64,000 nt of DNA from DAOUEO01 sp963763495 (GCA_963763495.1 CAVXOY010000018.1:1-64000); one strand, 5' to 3'; counted from the first letter of the stretch, positions 1 through 8,797 are shown. Translations and numbers: made by a program. The notes: generated from the sequence alone by a model not told the origin.

Positions 1-120
1 AGACGAGCATCAACATGACTGCGACGGGGCGGCTGGTGGGCCGCTCGCCCTATTCCGGGCTGGCCCGATGTAAGCGGCATTCCCCAATCAGCACACGCGC
101 CTCCTGAAGGGAGATAGGAA
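1..120. other. Left edge; open frame tail, no identified gene
   Basis: The plus frame starting at base 3 is open to a TGA at 105-107 and could be the last 34 codons of a gene cut by the window edge. The residues match no family I recognise. A second frame is open to a TAA at 71-73. A purine-rich stretch (gggagataggaa, 109-120) directly before the GTG at 121 probably serves as ribosome-binding site for the next gene. Confidence 0.25.
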
Positions 121-469
121 GTGGACAAGAGGCATTTGAAATACCACCATCTTGGAATACCGACAGATCAGCCAATAGAGGGTGAAGTCTATCTGAAGAA
201 GTACAAGCTGTATCATTACGGATACGAAAAAAGCGAATATGGCATCGAATGGATGCGGTACGAAAGGGATTGCCCGTTACCAGAGATTGTTGAAGACTCT
301 GCCCCATGTGGCCTTTGAGGTGGATGACATCTACGAAGCCATAAAGGGGAAGACGGTCATCATTGAACCCAATAGTCCCTCAGAAGGCACCATAGTGGCA
401 TTCATCGAAGACAACGGCGCGCCTATAGAACTGATACAGCTTAAGAAAGGCAACCACACCGGTATCTAA
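121..469 (+). CDS. VOC (glyoxalase-like) family protein, frameshifted
   Basis: Two overlapping frames join into one protein of about 116 residues. The first frame (GTG start at 121, stop at 318) opens with KYHHLGIPTDQP, the first beta strand of a vicinal-oxygen-chelate fold. The second frame continues with HVAFEVDDIYEAIKGK and ends with IAFIEDNGAPIELIQLKK-type residues, the usual second half ending in a metal-ligand Glu. The break lies in the CCCC run at 302-305; one extra C restores the frame, so a base-calling deletion is likely. The local GC is visibly lower than downstream. VOC proteins include glyoxalases, epimerases and dioxygenases, and the substrate cannot be told from sequence. Family call fairly firm, function open. 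Confidence 0.6.
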
Positions 470-577
470 TGCGGTGTATGGTGGTCGAGCGCCGGTGCTC
501 CGGGCCGGGTCGCCCGCAGCTCAGGTGTCCATCGGCAAGTTGTGGCGCTGCATTCCGAGTCTCTCGGGAGGTGACAG

Positions 578-1336
578 ATGAGGCTGAAGGACAAAGTAGC
601 GATAGTCACTGGAGCAGGTTCAATAGGGCCCGGTATGGGGAACGGGAAAGCCGCGGCGATCCTCTTCGCCAGAGAAGGAGCCAAAGTGGCCTGCGTTGAC
701 CGGAATCTCGACGCTGCGGAAGAAACGGTAGGCATAATCAAGAGTGCAGGTGGTGAGGCCACAGCGATACAGGCAGATGTCACCAAGGAATCGGACGCCA
801 AGAGACTGGTGGAGGAGACGGTCTCCCGGTACGGTAAGCTGGACATACTGTTCAACAACGTCGGCGGCGCTCGCGGGGGCGCCAGCCTCTCGGTGACAGT
901 CGAAGACTGGGATGCCACCTTCGATCTGAATCTCAAGAGCGTGCTGCTCGTCTGCAAGTACGCTGTTCCTGAGATGATAAAGAATGGCGGCGGAGCGATA
1001 GTCAACAATGCGTCTATGGCTGCCTATCAGTCACACGCCTTGTATGCCTATTCCGCCTCCAAAGCCGGAGTCATCGCGTTGACCAGATGCCTTGCAGTTG
1101 GGTTCGCCAGACACAACATCAGAGTGAACTGCGTGGCCCCCGGCTTCATGGACACTCCCATGGTCGCGCCGATAATGGACGAGAGACGCATTCGCCTCGT
1201 GGAAGAGAGGGTGCCCCTCAAGCGACATGGGACAGCCGAAGAGACCGCCTCCGCTGTGCTCTTTCTGGCGTCTCCTGAGGCTTCATACATAACCGGACAG
1301 ACCATCCCCGTTGATGGTGGACTCGCGGCACAGTAG
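578..1336 (+). CDS. SDR-family NAD(P)-dependent oxidoreductase
   Basis: This is a classical short-chain dehydrogenase/reductase of 252 residues, the normal length. The Rossmann motif TGAGSIGPGMG starts at residue 11. An aspartate at 41 (ACVDRN) after the second strand suggests NAD(H) preference. The structural NNAG motif reads NNVGG (93-97). The catalytic set is Ser146, Tyr158 and Lys162 (YSASK). The C-terminus VDGGLAAQ follows the family pattern (TGQTIPVDGG). A ribosome-binding site (gggaggtgac) precedes the ATG. It likely acts as a cytosolic hydroxy/keto oxidoreductase. The neighbours (nitroreductase, hot-dog hydratase, enoyl-CoA hydratase) hint at acyl-chain or xenobiotic catabolism, but the substrate is unknown. 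Confidence 0.9.
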   Translation: MRLKDKVAIVTGAGSIGPGMGNGKAAAILFAREGAKVACVDRNLDAAEETVGIIKSAGGEATAIQADVTKESDAKRLVEETVSRYGKLDILFNNVGGARGGASLSVTVEDWDATFDLNLKSVLLVCKYAVPEMIKNGGGAIVNNASMAAYQSHALYAYSASKAGVIALTRCLAVGFARHNIRVNCVAPGFMDTPMVAPIMDERRIRLVEERVPLKRHGTAEETASAVLFLASPEASYITGQTIPVDGGLAAQ

Positions 1337-1400
1337 GTTTGGAAGAGGACAACGTGCACCACTCGGTCAGCGCAGGCTCTGACTGGACTGGAGGAAGCGC

Positions 1401-1928
1401 ATGGGTTTTCGCAAGCTTATAGACGACCGGCACTCCATTAGGACGTTTGAGGCCCGCCCGGTGGAGCGCGAGAAGGTGGAACGCATACTGCATGCTGCCA
1501 GCCGTGCCCCGTCGGCCGTCAATCTGCAATCGTACAAGATCGCGCTGGTGACGGGTAAGGAGCGGATCGAGAAGCTGGCGGCGACCAAGCCGCAGCAGAC
1601 GTGGATTGCGACTGCGCCGGTTATCCTGGTATTCCTCGGGGATCCCGAACCGTCGACGGGCAAGATCAGCAGCGAAGGACAGAGCCTCTACACGGTGCAG
1701 GATCCCACGATCGCCTGCGCCTACGCACAGTTGGCGGCGGCGGATGAGGGGTTGGGCGCCTGCTGGTTAGGAGTGGGGAGCATCTGGCGCGAGGTCCGCG
1801 ATGCTCTCGGACTGCCGGAGACTCTTCGGCCGGTGTCGATGCTTGCCATCGGCTATGCGGGAGGCCCACCTCTGTCCATAACGACCCGCAGGCCAAGGGA
1901 AGAGATGGTCATCGACTTCGACGACTGA
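1401..1928 (+). CDS. Nitroreductase family protein
   Basis: A 175-residue FMN-dependent nitroreductase-fold protein. The FMN-phosphate region is RHSIRTFEARPV near the N-terminus. ASRAPSAVNLQSYK follows, and the second half carries DPTIACAYAQLAAADEGLG, which packs the dimer and flavin site. The ATG is preceded by ggaggaagcgc. It lies 64 bases after the SDR gene in the same direction and may be co-transcribed. A paralogue with the same block order is at 52675-53193. Members reduce nitro groups, quinones or enones with NAD(P)H, or dehalogenate; the substrate here is unknown. Confidence 0.85.
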   Translation: MGFRKLIDDRHSIRTFEARPVEREKVERILHAASRAPSAVNLQSYKIALVTGKERIEKLAATKPQQTWIATAPVILVFLGDPEPSTGKISSEGQSLYTVQDPTIACAYAQLAAADEGLGACWLGVGSIWREVRDALGLPETLRPVSMLAIGYAGGPPLSITTRRPREEMVIDFDD

Positions 1929-2055
1929 GCTTCGCCTGGATCGCGTTGCGGCCAGGAGCCCCCGGTCGGCGCGGGAACTCGTCAACGCGCTGTTGCTTCG
2001 CTCCCGCCCGCTGAGCCATAATGGACGCCGCTCACGCGAGCGGAAGGGGGCAGTC

Positions 2056-2856
2056 ATGACCGAGGACACCTCGCCGCTGGAGTACAAGCTCCTCGCCCGC
2101 AATGACGTCCCCGACTCGCCCAACCCCATCCATCGCGACGACTATGCCCGCTCCCTGGGCTACCCCGGAGGGCTCGTCGCCGGTGTCACACTCTACACCT
2201 ACGTCTGCGATGCTGCCGTCCGCCTCCTGGGCGGCGACTGGCTGGAGCGCGGCTACGGCGAAGTGCGCTTCCGCGCCCCCGTCTTCGACGGCGAGGAGCT
2301 GACGGTGCGCGCCGAGCCCCAGGACGACGGCGACTGGCGAGTGCGCCTGCTCTGCAACGGCCTGCGCACCGAGGCCGTCGTCGGCCCCTACCGCGAGACC
2401 ATCCGCAGCGACGACCTCCAGCGCGGCGGCGCCGTCGAGCCGCAGCCGCTGGTCAAGGACGTGTCGCTCGCCGGCACGCTGCTGACCAGCCCCGATGAGC
2501 GCCGCCAGAGCAGAGAGGAACTGGAGCGGTTCATCGCCGCCGCCGGCCTCGACGGGACCAGCGTGGCGCGGGAGATGCTGTCGCGCGGCCTCGTCGCACC
2601 CCACGAAATTGCCGGCGCCCCGTTCACCCTCTTGTGGCGGCACCGGCCCTACGCCGTCGTCATCCACACCGGCAGCACCACCGAGTGGATAGGCCCGGCG
2701 CGGCTGGGGAAGACCCTGTACACCTGGGGAATCGTTCAGGAGGCGTTCGAAAAGCGCGGCCGGTTCTACGTTACCCAGCGCACCCTCACCGTCGACGAGG
2801 ACGGCAACCCGGTCGCGCGCATGCTCCACAGCGGCGCCTACGAGCCCACCCCCTGA
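2056..2856 (+). CDS. MaoC-like hot-dog (dehydratase/thioesterase-fold) protein
   Basis: The protein has 266 residues. The N-terminal half contains NPIHRDDYARSLGYPGGLVAG, the hydratase-2 (MaoC) pattern in which Asp and His are normally catalytic, followed by YGEVRFRAPVFDGEEL. The C-terminal half (IHTGSTTEWIGPARLGKTLY) reads like a second hot-dog repeat, so this is probably a double hot-dog protein. The reading frame extends upstream to 1993, but the ATG at 2056 has a strong ribosome-binding site (ggaaggggg) and begins the conserved part. It ends 24 bases from the convergent enoyl-CoA hydratase gene. It is probably an acyl-CoA hydratase; substrate unknown. Confidence 0.7.
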   Translation: MTEDTSPLEYKLLARNDVPDSPNPIHRDDYARSLGYPGGLVAGVTLYTYVCDAAVRLLGGDWLERGYGEVRFRAPVFDGEELTVRAEPQDDGDWRVRLLCNGLRTEAVVGPYRETIRSDDLQRGGAVEPQPLVKDVSLAGTLLTSPDERRQSREELERFIAAAGLDGTSVAREMLSRGLVAPHEIAGAPFTLLWRHRPYAVVIHTGSTTEWIGPARLGKTLYTWGIVQEAFEKRGRFYVTQRTLTVDEDGNPVARMLHSGAYEPTP

Positions 2857-2880
2857 GGCTGGGTCTCTGTGCCTCGCAGG

Positions 2881-3714
2881 CTAGGGAGGGCTGTCTTTAG
2901 GGCCTTCGCTGCGGCGCAGCTTCTCCAGCGCCTGCGCCACGTTCGGCAGCACGCGAACGCCTGCCTCTCGTCGGTGGCGGCCCGCACGAGTCCTGCGATT
3001 TCTAGCAGCATGTATCGGGCATGGGCGTTGGTCACCGCCGTCCGGAAACCCATCGCATCCTGTGCCTGGTTTACCGATAGCTTGACGATGCGCATCCCGA
3101 ACGGGTCGTTCTGCGCGATCTCCTCCGCAAGCGCCATCGTCTCCGCTTCGAGCCTACTCCCGGGACACGACACGGTTGATGAAGCCCAACTCGAAGGCCT
3201 CGTCGGCCCGCAGGAACCTGTTGCGGAAGAGCAACTCCTTCGTCTTGCGGATGCCGAGGTCCCAGGGTACCGAGAAGTACTGGAAATGAGAGGCGAGGAA
3301 TAGGCCGTCGTCGGCAGCGACGATCAGGTCCATCGCCGAAGCGATGATCCAGGCGCCGAAGATGCAGTACCCCTGCACTTGCGCAATCGTGGGCTTGGGG
3401 ACGTCCCGCAGGCGCAGCGACAGATCAAGGTAGAGGTCCGAGGACCACTTGAACTGCTCCGGCACGCCGCGAAGAAGGTTCTCCTTCCAGCCTTCGCGCT
3501 CCTCAGGCGTCCCCAGGTCATGCCCGGCAGAGAAGTGGTCGCCGGCGCCGGCGAGGATGATGACGCGGATATCGTCGTCGGCAGCGGCGGTGGCGAAGGC
3601 GTCGTCCAGCTCTTCGAGGAGAACCCTGGAGAGGGCGTTGCGGTATCGCGGCCGGTTCATCGTGACCTTTGCGACTGAGTCAGTCTTCTCGTAGAGAATG
3701 TGCTGATAGGCCAT
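2881..3714 (-). CDS. Enoyl-CoA hydratase/isomerase family protein, two frame breaks
   Basis: Reading the minus strand from the ATG at 3714 (MAYQHILYEKTDSVAKVTMN), the frame carries the crotonase fold: NRPRYRNAL, the oxyanion-hole block HFSAGHDLGTPEE and QVQGYCIFGAWIIASAMDLI. A first break near 3160 moves to a frame with EAETMALAEEIAQNDPFG. A second near 2965 restores GVRVLPNVAQALEKLRRSEG and the stop at 2881-2883. Joined length is about 276 residues, normal for the family. Expected role: hydration of enoyl-CoA in beta-oxidation or a related pathway, cytosolic. The upstream ATG of the longer frame (3765) is unlikely to be used because conserved sequence begins at 3714, where purine-rich sequence (gaggggaggaagag) precedes it. 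Confidence 0.75.
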
Positions 3715-3984
3715 CTCTTCCTCCCCTCGGGGTATGCGAATTGATTGGGGCAGCCTGCTGGCCACTTAGTATACTGGGTCATTCGGTGCCCTTCAACGCG
3801 CCTGCCAAGAAGACCCGTACCGGTGTGGAGTCGGTCGCCTAAGAAAGGATAATTGTACACTTGCTGCAAGGCATGCGGTAGAATACAGGACGGCGTGCTG
3901 CGAATCAAGCAGACTCTACAAGAGTGGGTGGTCCTGATGGGGGCCACGCCCACTCTTGGCCTGGGAGCCGTGAGGGAGAGTCGT

Positions 3985-4221
3985 ATGAAAAGGGAGATTT
4001 CTCTGGACTACCTTGACAGACGACTCACTAGAGCTTCCAGAATACTGGGAGACTGCGCCGGACTAGTAAGAGATTTGGATTTGAATCGACGAGAGAACAT
4101 TCGCAGAACCGGAGAAGCGATTGGCAAGATCGCGGAGATTCAGATGGAAATCTACCAACTGCGGCCGGATCTCATTCCTGACTATATGAGAAAGACGCCG
4201 CCTAGCCAGGTTGAGATTTGA
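3985..4221 (+). CDS. Small helical protein, tandem family copy 1, unknown function
   Basis: A 78-residue protein starting MKREISLDYLDRRLTRASRI, with a ribosome-binding site (gagggagag) before the ATG. It is predicted to be mostly helical and charged. It ends with EIQMEIYQLRPDLIPDYMRK. The next gene repeats the same plan: YLDxRLxR, CxGLxRDLxLN, NxRRxxEA, EIQxEIYxLRPDLxPDY. I do not recognise the family. Base composition is clearly more AT-rich than the neighbours, with AGA and ATA codons, suggesting acquisition. The frame is open upstream to 3853 but the conserved part starts here. Confidence 0.6.
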   Translation: MKREISLDYLDRRLTRASRILGDCAGLVRDLDLNRRENIRRTGEAIGKIAEIQMEIYQLRPDLIPDYMRKTPPSQVEI

Positions 4222-4522
4222 ACGCATAAAGGAAGAGAACCGGAGGGGATGGCGGCGAAAAGAGGCTACCCTTGAGTACCTCGACGCTCGGCTTCACCGA
4301 TCAGTCAAATTGCTTAGCAGTTGCACAGGTCTAATAAGAGATCTTGAATTGAATCCAAAGAGAAATGTCAGGAGAATAGCCGAGGCTATGGTGGAGGTAT
4401 TCGAGATTCAGAATGAGATATACAAGCTACGGCCGGACCTCATGCCGGATTACCTGAAAAAGCCACCTGACTCAGCTATGGCCGATGAGATTCGGAGGCA
4501 GAGTATACGAATTGCGCCCTGA
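4211..4522 (+). CDS. Small helical protein, tandem family copy 2, unknown function
   Basis: A 103-residue paralogue of the preceding gene, overlapping its end by 11 bases and starting at TTG (4211) if the whole frame is used; no better start is seen before the conserved part (LEYLDARLHRSVKLLSS). The core aligns residue for residue with copy 1 through EIQNEIYKLRPDLMPDYLKK. After the stop, the plus frame at 4504-4563 reads VYELRPDLRPDQLNKPPDTE then TAG, a third, cut-down copy of the C-terminal motif. Either a third repeat has decayed or a single-base error hides a longer protein. Function unknown. Confidence 0.5.
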   Translation: MRFERIKEENRRGWRRKEATLEYLDARLHRSVKLLSSCTGLIRDLELNPKRNVRRIAEAMVEVFEIQNEIYKLRPDLMPDYLKKPPDSAMADEIRRQSIRIAP

Positions 4523-4566
4523 TCTCAGGCCGGATCAGTTGAATAAGCCACCAGACACAGAATAGC
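4504..4566 (+). repeat. Remnant third copy of the LRPDLxPD motif
   Basis: The frame at 4504 encodes VYELRPDLRPDQLNKPPDTE and a TAG. This matches the ends of both upstream small genes (IYxLRPDLxPDY-KxPP). It is out of frame with copy 2, so it is a decayed duplicate or evidence of an indel. Confidence 0.5.
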
Positions 4567-4626
4567 AGACGCGTAAATAGACGCGCCGCGTCCGGCTAGT
4601 CTCGTCGTCGGGAAGTGGCGCGTAGC

Positions 4627-5820
4627 CTACGTCGCCATCTTCCGATACATCGTCACCACGGCGGCTCCGCCCAGGCCTATGTTGTGCTGAAGCGCAACCT
4701 TGGCGCCTTTCACCTGGCGCTTCTCCGCCATCCCGCGAAGCTGCCAGTTGAGCTCGCTGCACTGGGCGAGACCGGTGGCTCCCAGCGGATGACCCTTCGA
4801 GATGAGTCCGCCTGACGGATTCACCACCCAGCGTCCCCCGTAAGTCACGGCGCCCGAGTCGATGAGCTCGCCGCCCTTGCCCTCGGGGCAAAGACCCAGC
4901 GCCTCATAGGTGATGAGCTCGTTGCAGGAGAAGCAGTCGTGGAGTTCAATCACGTCCACGTTCTCCGGGCCGAGCCCCGACTGCTCGTAGACCTTAAGCG
5001 CCGCTGTTCGCGACATGTCATATCCCACCATCTTCATGCAGCTCTTGCCGTAGAAGGTGCTGGGCATATCAGTGGCCATCGCCTGGCCGATGATCTCAAC
5101 CGCCTGCGACTCCAGCTTGTGCTTGCGGACGAATGCCTCGCTGGCGACAATCGCCGCGCCGGAGCCATCAGAGGTGGGACAGCACTGGAACTTGGTCAGC
5201 GGCTCATAGATCATAGGGGCGTCCAAGATGTCCTGAAGAGAGTACTCCGTCTGGAACTGCGAGTAGGGGTTGTTCACGGAGTGCTTGTGATTCTTGTGGC
5301 CGATCTTCGCGAACTGAAGGGCGGTTGTCCCGTATTTATCCATGTGGTCGCGCCCGGCGTTTCCGAACATCTGCGGCGCAGGAGGCGCGGGCGCAGCCCC
5401 GCGCAACTCGATCATCACCTGTCCGTGCTTGTCCAGCGGGTTTATCCGGTCCGTGTACTTGACTCCGAGGGATCCCTTCTCCATCTTCTCGAAGCCAAGG
5501 GCAAGGACGCAGTCGGCGATTCCGCCCTCGACGAGTTGCTTCGCCAAGTACAGCGCCGTCGAGCCCGTGGAGCAGTTGTTGTTGACATTGTAGACAGGGA
5601 TCCCGGTCAGGCCCAGCTCATATACAGCCCGCTGGCCGCAAGTCGAGTCGCCGTAGCAATAGCCAACGCAGGCCTGCTCGACCTCTTCGTACGCTATACC
5701 GGCATCAGCAAGCGCCTTCTGTCCGGCCTCCCTCGCCATGTCTGGATAGTCCCACTCCCTCGATCCCGGCTTCTCAAACTTGGTCATTCCGACACCGACA
5801 ACGAATACCTTCCGGCCCAT
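4627..5820 (-). CDS. SCP2/thiolase-family acetyl-CoA acyltransferase
   Basis: A 397-residue thiolase-fold protein. The nucleophile is Cys83 in [13 protein letters not shown] central [16 protein letters not shown] carries the His of the sterol-carrier-protein (SCP-x) type subgroup, and the C-terminal [12 protein letters not shown] holds the second catalytic His. [14 protein letters not shown] ends the fold. The open frame continues 56 codons upstream, but [20 protein letters not shown] is the conserved start and has ggaaagagaac-like purines before it. Expected role: thiolytic cleavage or condensation of branched or sterol-like 3-ketoacyl-CoA. There is no adjacent DUF35/OB partner, which many SCP-x thiolases need. 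The upstream side carries copy A of an interspersed repeat. Confidence 0.88.
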   Translation of the reverse strand: MGRKVFVVGVGMTKFEKPGSREWDYPDMAREAGQKALADAGIAYEEVEQACVGYCYGDSTCGQRAVYELGLTGIPVYNVNNNCSTGSTALYLAKQLVEGGIADCVLALGFEKMEKGSLGVKYTDRINPLDKHGQVMIELRGAAPAPPAPQMFGNAGRDHMDKYGTTALQFAKIGHKNHKHSVNNPYSQFQTEYSLQDILDAPMIYEPLTKFQCCPTSDGSGAAIVASEAFVRKHKLESQAVEIIGQAMATDMPSTFYGKSCMKMVGYDMSRTAALKVYEQSGLGPENVDVIELHDCFSCNELITYEALGLCPEGKGGELIDSGAVTYGGRWVVNPSGGLISKGHPLGATGLAQCSELNWQLRGMAEKRQVKGAKVALQHNIGLGGAAVVTMYRKMAT

Positions 5821-5913
5821 GTGTTCTCTTCCTTTCTCTCCCAGTTCGCCCACGCTCGCGCCCAATCGCCGAATCTGAGGCGTAGGTCCGAGCGTGCTCA
5901 ACGGGGACGGACT

Positions 5914-5982
5914 GTCCGGTCTTGCCCGCGTCACATCTGACGATCGAATTGTATGGGGCATCGGGCGAATGGGGCAAGACCT
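5914..5982 (+). repeat. Interspersed intergenic repeat, copy A
   Basis: The block from tccggtcttgcccgcgt through acatctgacgatcgaattgta, and the following ggggcaaga, recurs at 12852-12922 (copy B), 8909-8947 (copy C, shorter) and inverted at 23119-23187 (copy D). It is non-coding and lies upstream of the minus-strand thiolase gene. Confidence 0.65.
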
Positions 5983-6089
5983 TGACACTGGTGCTAGAAT
6001 ACGCTACTCAAGGTCTACTACACCCTGTTACGACGGTGGGGGGTGCGAAGCCGAGCCAGGATACAACGACAGGGGGTCGGAGGTTTCAG

Positions 6090-6314
6090 ATGATGTTCTT
6101 CAAACGGCTATTTGGCCGCAAAGAGGAGCCGGCGCCCGAACCTATGCACGGCCTGCCGACGGCGCAGACGCAGGCAGAACAACAGGCCACACGCCAGCGC
6201 ATGGAGGCGGAAATGGCCGCCGACCGAGAACGACGGGGCGCGACCGACATCCGCCCCGGCAGCGAACCGCCGGCGGAAGAAGGTGCCGAACAGGGCACCA
6301 CGGAAGATGCCTGA
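6090..6314 (+). CDS. Small charged hypothetical protein
   Basis: A 74-residue protein beginning MMFFKRLFGRKEEPAPEP, with a ggagg ribosome-binding site 7 bases before the ATG. The N-terminus is short, hydrophobic and basic; the rest is Glu/Arg/Gln-rich, likely a helix (AEQQATRQRMEAEMAADRER), and ends in acidic, disordered sequence. No family recognised. The reading frame is open back to 5922, but the upstream part runs through copy A of the interspersed repeat, so the later start is preferred. Confidence 0.45.
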   Translation: MMFFKRLFGRKEEPAPEPMHGLPTAQTQAEQQATRQRMEAEMAADRERRGATDIRPGSEPPAEEGAEQGTTEDA

Positions 6315-6661
6315 GCCCGATTGGGCCCGGCCAAAAGTGGGTTCGGCCAAGTCAAGGACGTGAGAAGACCTCACCCGGGCTTGGAGCATTCACTCGCTGA
6401 GCCAACCTTTCCAGTACGGAAGGCCACAGGGCACCGGCCGCTCTGTGGTACCTTCGACCCTCCGCGTGATAGGCAGATGCTCCTGACCTCGTTGCCCAAA
6501 GAAGAGCGCACACCATGTTGCATTAGTGTGCGGGGAAGCCAAGAATCGCAAAGGGGGCCGAACTGACGTATCATGCCCACGAGACAGGGCGCGTATTTCG
6601 CGGAGGCAGCTCGGAGCCCGCATTTCGACGCATCCCCGACAAAGAGCACGGAGGCAATTCG
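6315..6661. other. Intergenic region with one hairpin, no gene seen
   Basis: No supported gene in 347 bases. A hairpin lies at 6419-6455: gaaggccacag pairs with ctgtgg-ta-ccttc around a short loop. It has no T-tract, so it is not a convincing intrinsic terminator. A ggaggcaattcg ribosome-binding site for the next gene is at the right end. Confidence 0.4.
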
Positions 6662-7483
6662 ATGGGCGATGTGAAACCCAAGGTCGTGCTGATCACCGGA
6701 GCGTCATCAGGAATTGGGCAGGCATGTGCCCGGCACCTGGCCCAGCAAAGGTACCAGGTATTCGGGACGAGTCGCCGGCCTCAGCCAGGAGCAGAAGAAC
6801 CGTTCGAGATGATCCCGATGGACGTGACCGACGACGATTCGGTCCGCCAAGGGGTGGCGACGGTCCTGACGCGGTCCGGGCGGCTGGATGTGGTGGTGAA
6901 CAACGCTGGCTTTGGCTTCGCCGGGGCCGTGGAAGACACTTCGATTGACGAGGCCCGGAAGCTATTCGAGACGAACTTCTTCGGTGTGCTGCGCGTCTGC
7001 CGGGCGGTGTTGCCGCATCTGCGCGAGCAGCGCGCCGGTACCATCGTTAACATCAGTTCCTTAGGTGGGCTAATGGCCCAACCCTTCGTGGGCATGTACT
7101 CCGCGACCAAGTTTGCGGTGGAGGGGATGAGCGAGGCCCTGCGCATGGAGGTGCGTCCGTTCGGCATCCGCGTAGTGCTGATCGAACCGGGCGACACGCG
7201 GACCGCTTTCACGGCGAACCGGCGGCGGACGCAGGCCAGTGAGGCAGCTTCGGCTTATGCCGACAACATGCGGCGCGCCTTGGCCGTGGTCGAACACGAC
7301 GAGCAAACAGGGATCTCACCTGAGGCCGTCGCCCGGCTGCTTGAGCACATCCTGCGCAGTCGGTCCCCACGGCTGCGTTACCCGGTGGCGAGCGCCTCCC
7401 AGCGGTTCGCGGCGGTTGGCAGGAAGCTGATGCCTAGCGGCCTCTTTGAGCGGGTGCTCACGCGGTACTACCGGGTGCACTAA
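6662..7483 (+). CDS. SDR-family oxidoreductase
   Basis: A 273-residue classical SDR. The cofactor motif is TGASSGIGQ (residue 12 on). The NNAG motif is intact at 80-83 and the catalytic residues are Ser133, Tyr146 and Lys150 (MYSATK). The Arg pair after the second strand (GTSRRP) favours NADP(H). The C-terminal 60 residues (LEHILRSRSPRLRYPVASAS) match the subgroup annotated as retinol-type or oxidoreductase YusZ-like SDRs. Start ATG has a ggagg site. The gene stands alone; substrate unknown. Confidence 0.88.
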   Translation: MGDVKPKVVLITGASSGIGQACARHLAQQRYQVFGTSRRPQPGAEEPFEMIPMDVTDDDSVRQGVATVLTRSGRLDVVVNNAGFGFAGAVEDTSIDEARKLFETNFFGVLRVCRAVLPHLREQRAGTIVNISSLGGLMAQPFVGMYSATKFAVEGMSEALRMEVRPFGIRVVLIEPGDTRTAFTANRRRTQASEAASAYADNMRRALAVVEHDEQTGISPEAVARLLEHILRSRSPRLRYPVASASQRFAAVGRKLMPSGLFERVLTRYYRVH

Positions 7484-7539
7484 GCGGACGATCTATCTGC
7501 CGCGAGACCAGAAACGCTCGGCACCTCGTGCGACCCCAG

Positions 7540-8028
7540 TTAGGCTGGACGCCGACGATAGGGGTTGTAAGACGCCGCGCCCCGGCGAGGCCATGCCTCC
7601 ATGCGCAGGCAAGGGCCGATCCTGGTGCTTAACCCGTCGGAGGAAGTGAGGAGCTCGCCGCTCCGGTTGTAGAGGCGGTACTGGATGTTCGCGTCGAGTT
7701 CGGCGGGCAGGTCGAGCAGCAACTCGCCGTCGCTGGAGTCGATTCTGACCCCATCAGGGAAGGGCGAGATGCCGTCTGATTCGGCGGCCGGAGAGCCACA
7801 AGAGTCGTATAGCTGGAAGCAGATCAAGAAACAGCCATCTTCGCCCAAGCCGATCTTCAGGATGACCTCGCCGCTTGGCGCATCCATGAAGGAGATCGAT
7901 GTGCCCAGGCCTCGATGTCCTAGCCTCGTGAGTACCTCCCGCGCCTCGCGCTGAGCTTCAGACTCCCGAGCGGACGGACGGCGGTCTTCGATGCTTGCTT
8001 CCGCCGCGACCGAGTTGGGTCCCGCCAT
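7540..8028 (-). CDS. Hypothetical protein downstream of RRM gene
   Basis: A 162-residue protein with no family I can name. The first 35 residues are charged and helical (ASIEDRRPSARESEAQREAR). The middle alternates short hydrophobic strands (TSISFMDAPSGEVILKIGL, CFLICFQLYDSCG, DGELLLDLPAEL), suggesting a beta-rich fold. It has no signal peptide or membrane segment. Its start overlaps the C-terminal coding part of the RRM gene by about 70 bases in another frame, which suggests translational coupling if both ends are right. Confidence 0.45.
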   Translation of the reverse strand: MAGPNSVAAEASIEDRRPSARESEAQREAREVLTRLGHRGLGTSISFMDAPSGEVILKIGLGEDGCFLICFQLYDSCGSPAAESDGISPFPDGVRIDSSDGELLLDLPAELDANIQYRLYNRSGELLTSSDGLSTRIGPCLRMEAWPRRGAASYNPYRRRPA

Positions 8029-8270
8029 CTGATAGTGGGCGGTCTACGGTGACGTCCATCATTCGCCCTTTCAGTTCGACGCCCTTCAAGGCTTGCATGG
8101 CGATAGCTGCGGCTCTGTGATCGAGTTCCACAAGGGCGAAGCCGCGGGCGTGGCCTGCGCTATCACAGGCGACCCGAATGGAGCTCGATCTCCCCGAAGG
8201 CCGAGAAGACGGTCTGTAAGTCACTTGCAGTGGTCTTAGGGGATAGATTTCCCACAAGCAGCGTGGTCAC
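7958..8270 (-). CDS. RRM-domain RNA-binding protein, frameshifted
   Basis: From a GTG at 8270 the minus strand reads VTTLLVGNLSPKTTASDLQ, containing the RNP2 motif (LLVGNL), then TVFSAFGEIE. A break near 8180 shifts to the frame with RVACDSAGHARGFALVEL, where RGFALVEL is RNP1, followed by AAIAMQALKGVELKGRMMDV, the last helix and strand. Joined length is about 105 residues, matching bacterial single-RRM proteins, which are often cold- or stress-linked. A ribosome-binding site (aggaggga on the minus strand) supports the GTG. The tail is basic. It lies directly downstream of a zinc-ribbon gene in the same direction. Confidence 0.7.
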
Positions 8271-8373
8271 TGGTATCCCTCCTCTGCGGGGCGTGTTGCA
8301 CCACTGGGACGTCGATGCTCCCGCCTCCGACGCCCCTTACCGAGGGCTCTGGGCTAGGGCCGGCGGGTCGAGT

Positions 8374-8694
8374 CTAGTAGCCGCTGCGAACCGGCGATCG
8401 CTGGGAGAAGCACTCCCGGCAGTACACCGGTCGGTCTCCCCGAGGTTCGAACGGGACCTCGGTGCTCTTGCCGCACTGGGCACAGATAACGGAGTGCATC
8501 TGGCGAGGGGACGAGCTGTAACCGCCGCCGTAACTGCCTTCGCCCCGCTCTGACTTGCGGGCTGCCCGGCAGGACGAACAGCGCTTGGGCTCATTGGTGA
8601 AGCCACGGCTGGCGTGATACTCCTGGTCTTCAACCGAGAAGGTGAATGACGCGCCGCAATCGACGCAGGTTAGGGTTCGGTCAGTGTATGCCAC
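8374..8694 (-). CDS. Zinc-ribbon domain protein (two CxxC-CxxC modules)
   Basis: A 106-residue protein. The N-terminal module is LTCVDCGASFTFSVEDQEYH followed by RCSSCR, the pattern of the probable zinc-ribbon domain common in Chloroflexota and Firmicutes. A Gly/Ser/Tyr linker leads to a second module, VICAQCGKSTEVPFEPRG with VYCRECF. A strong ribosome-binding site (aaggaggt on the minus strand) and a good promoter at 8798-8826 support expression. The role is unknown; the neighbour with an RRM suggests RNA or translation work. Confidence 0.8.
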   Translation of the reverse strand: MAYTDRTLTCVDCGASFTFSVEDQEYHASRGFTNEPKRCSSCRAARKSERGEGSYGGGYSSSPRQMHSVICAQCGKSTEVPFEPRGDRPVYCRECFSQRSPVRSGY

Positions 8695-8797
8695 TCGACG
8701 ACCTCCTTAAAGGGGTCTGCTATTCCTCGTCGCCGAGTGCAAAACAATATTGGGGCTGCGTTGCAGATCGAAGACAGGGGGAACGTCTTACCGCAAT

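Noticed and set aside
3..107. Gene tail at the left edge
   Set aside because: The frame is open but too short and without a recognisable family to call a gene.
5983..6002. TTGACA...TAGAAT upstream of the small protein gene
   Set aside because: Seven bases between the boxes is too short for a sigma-70 promoter.
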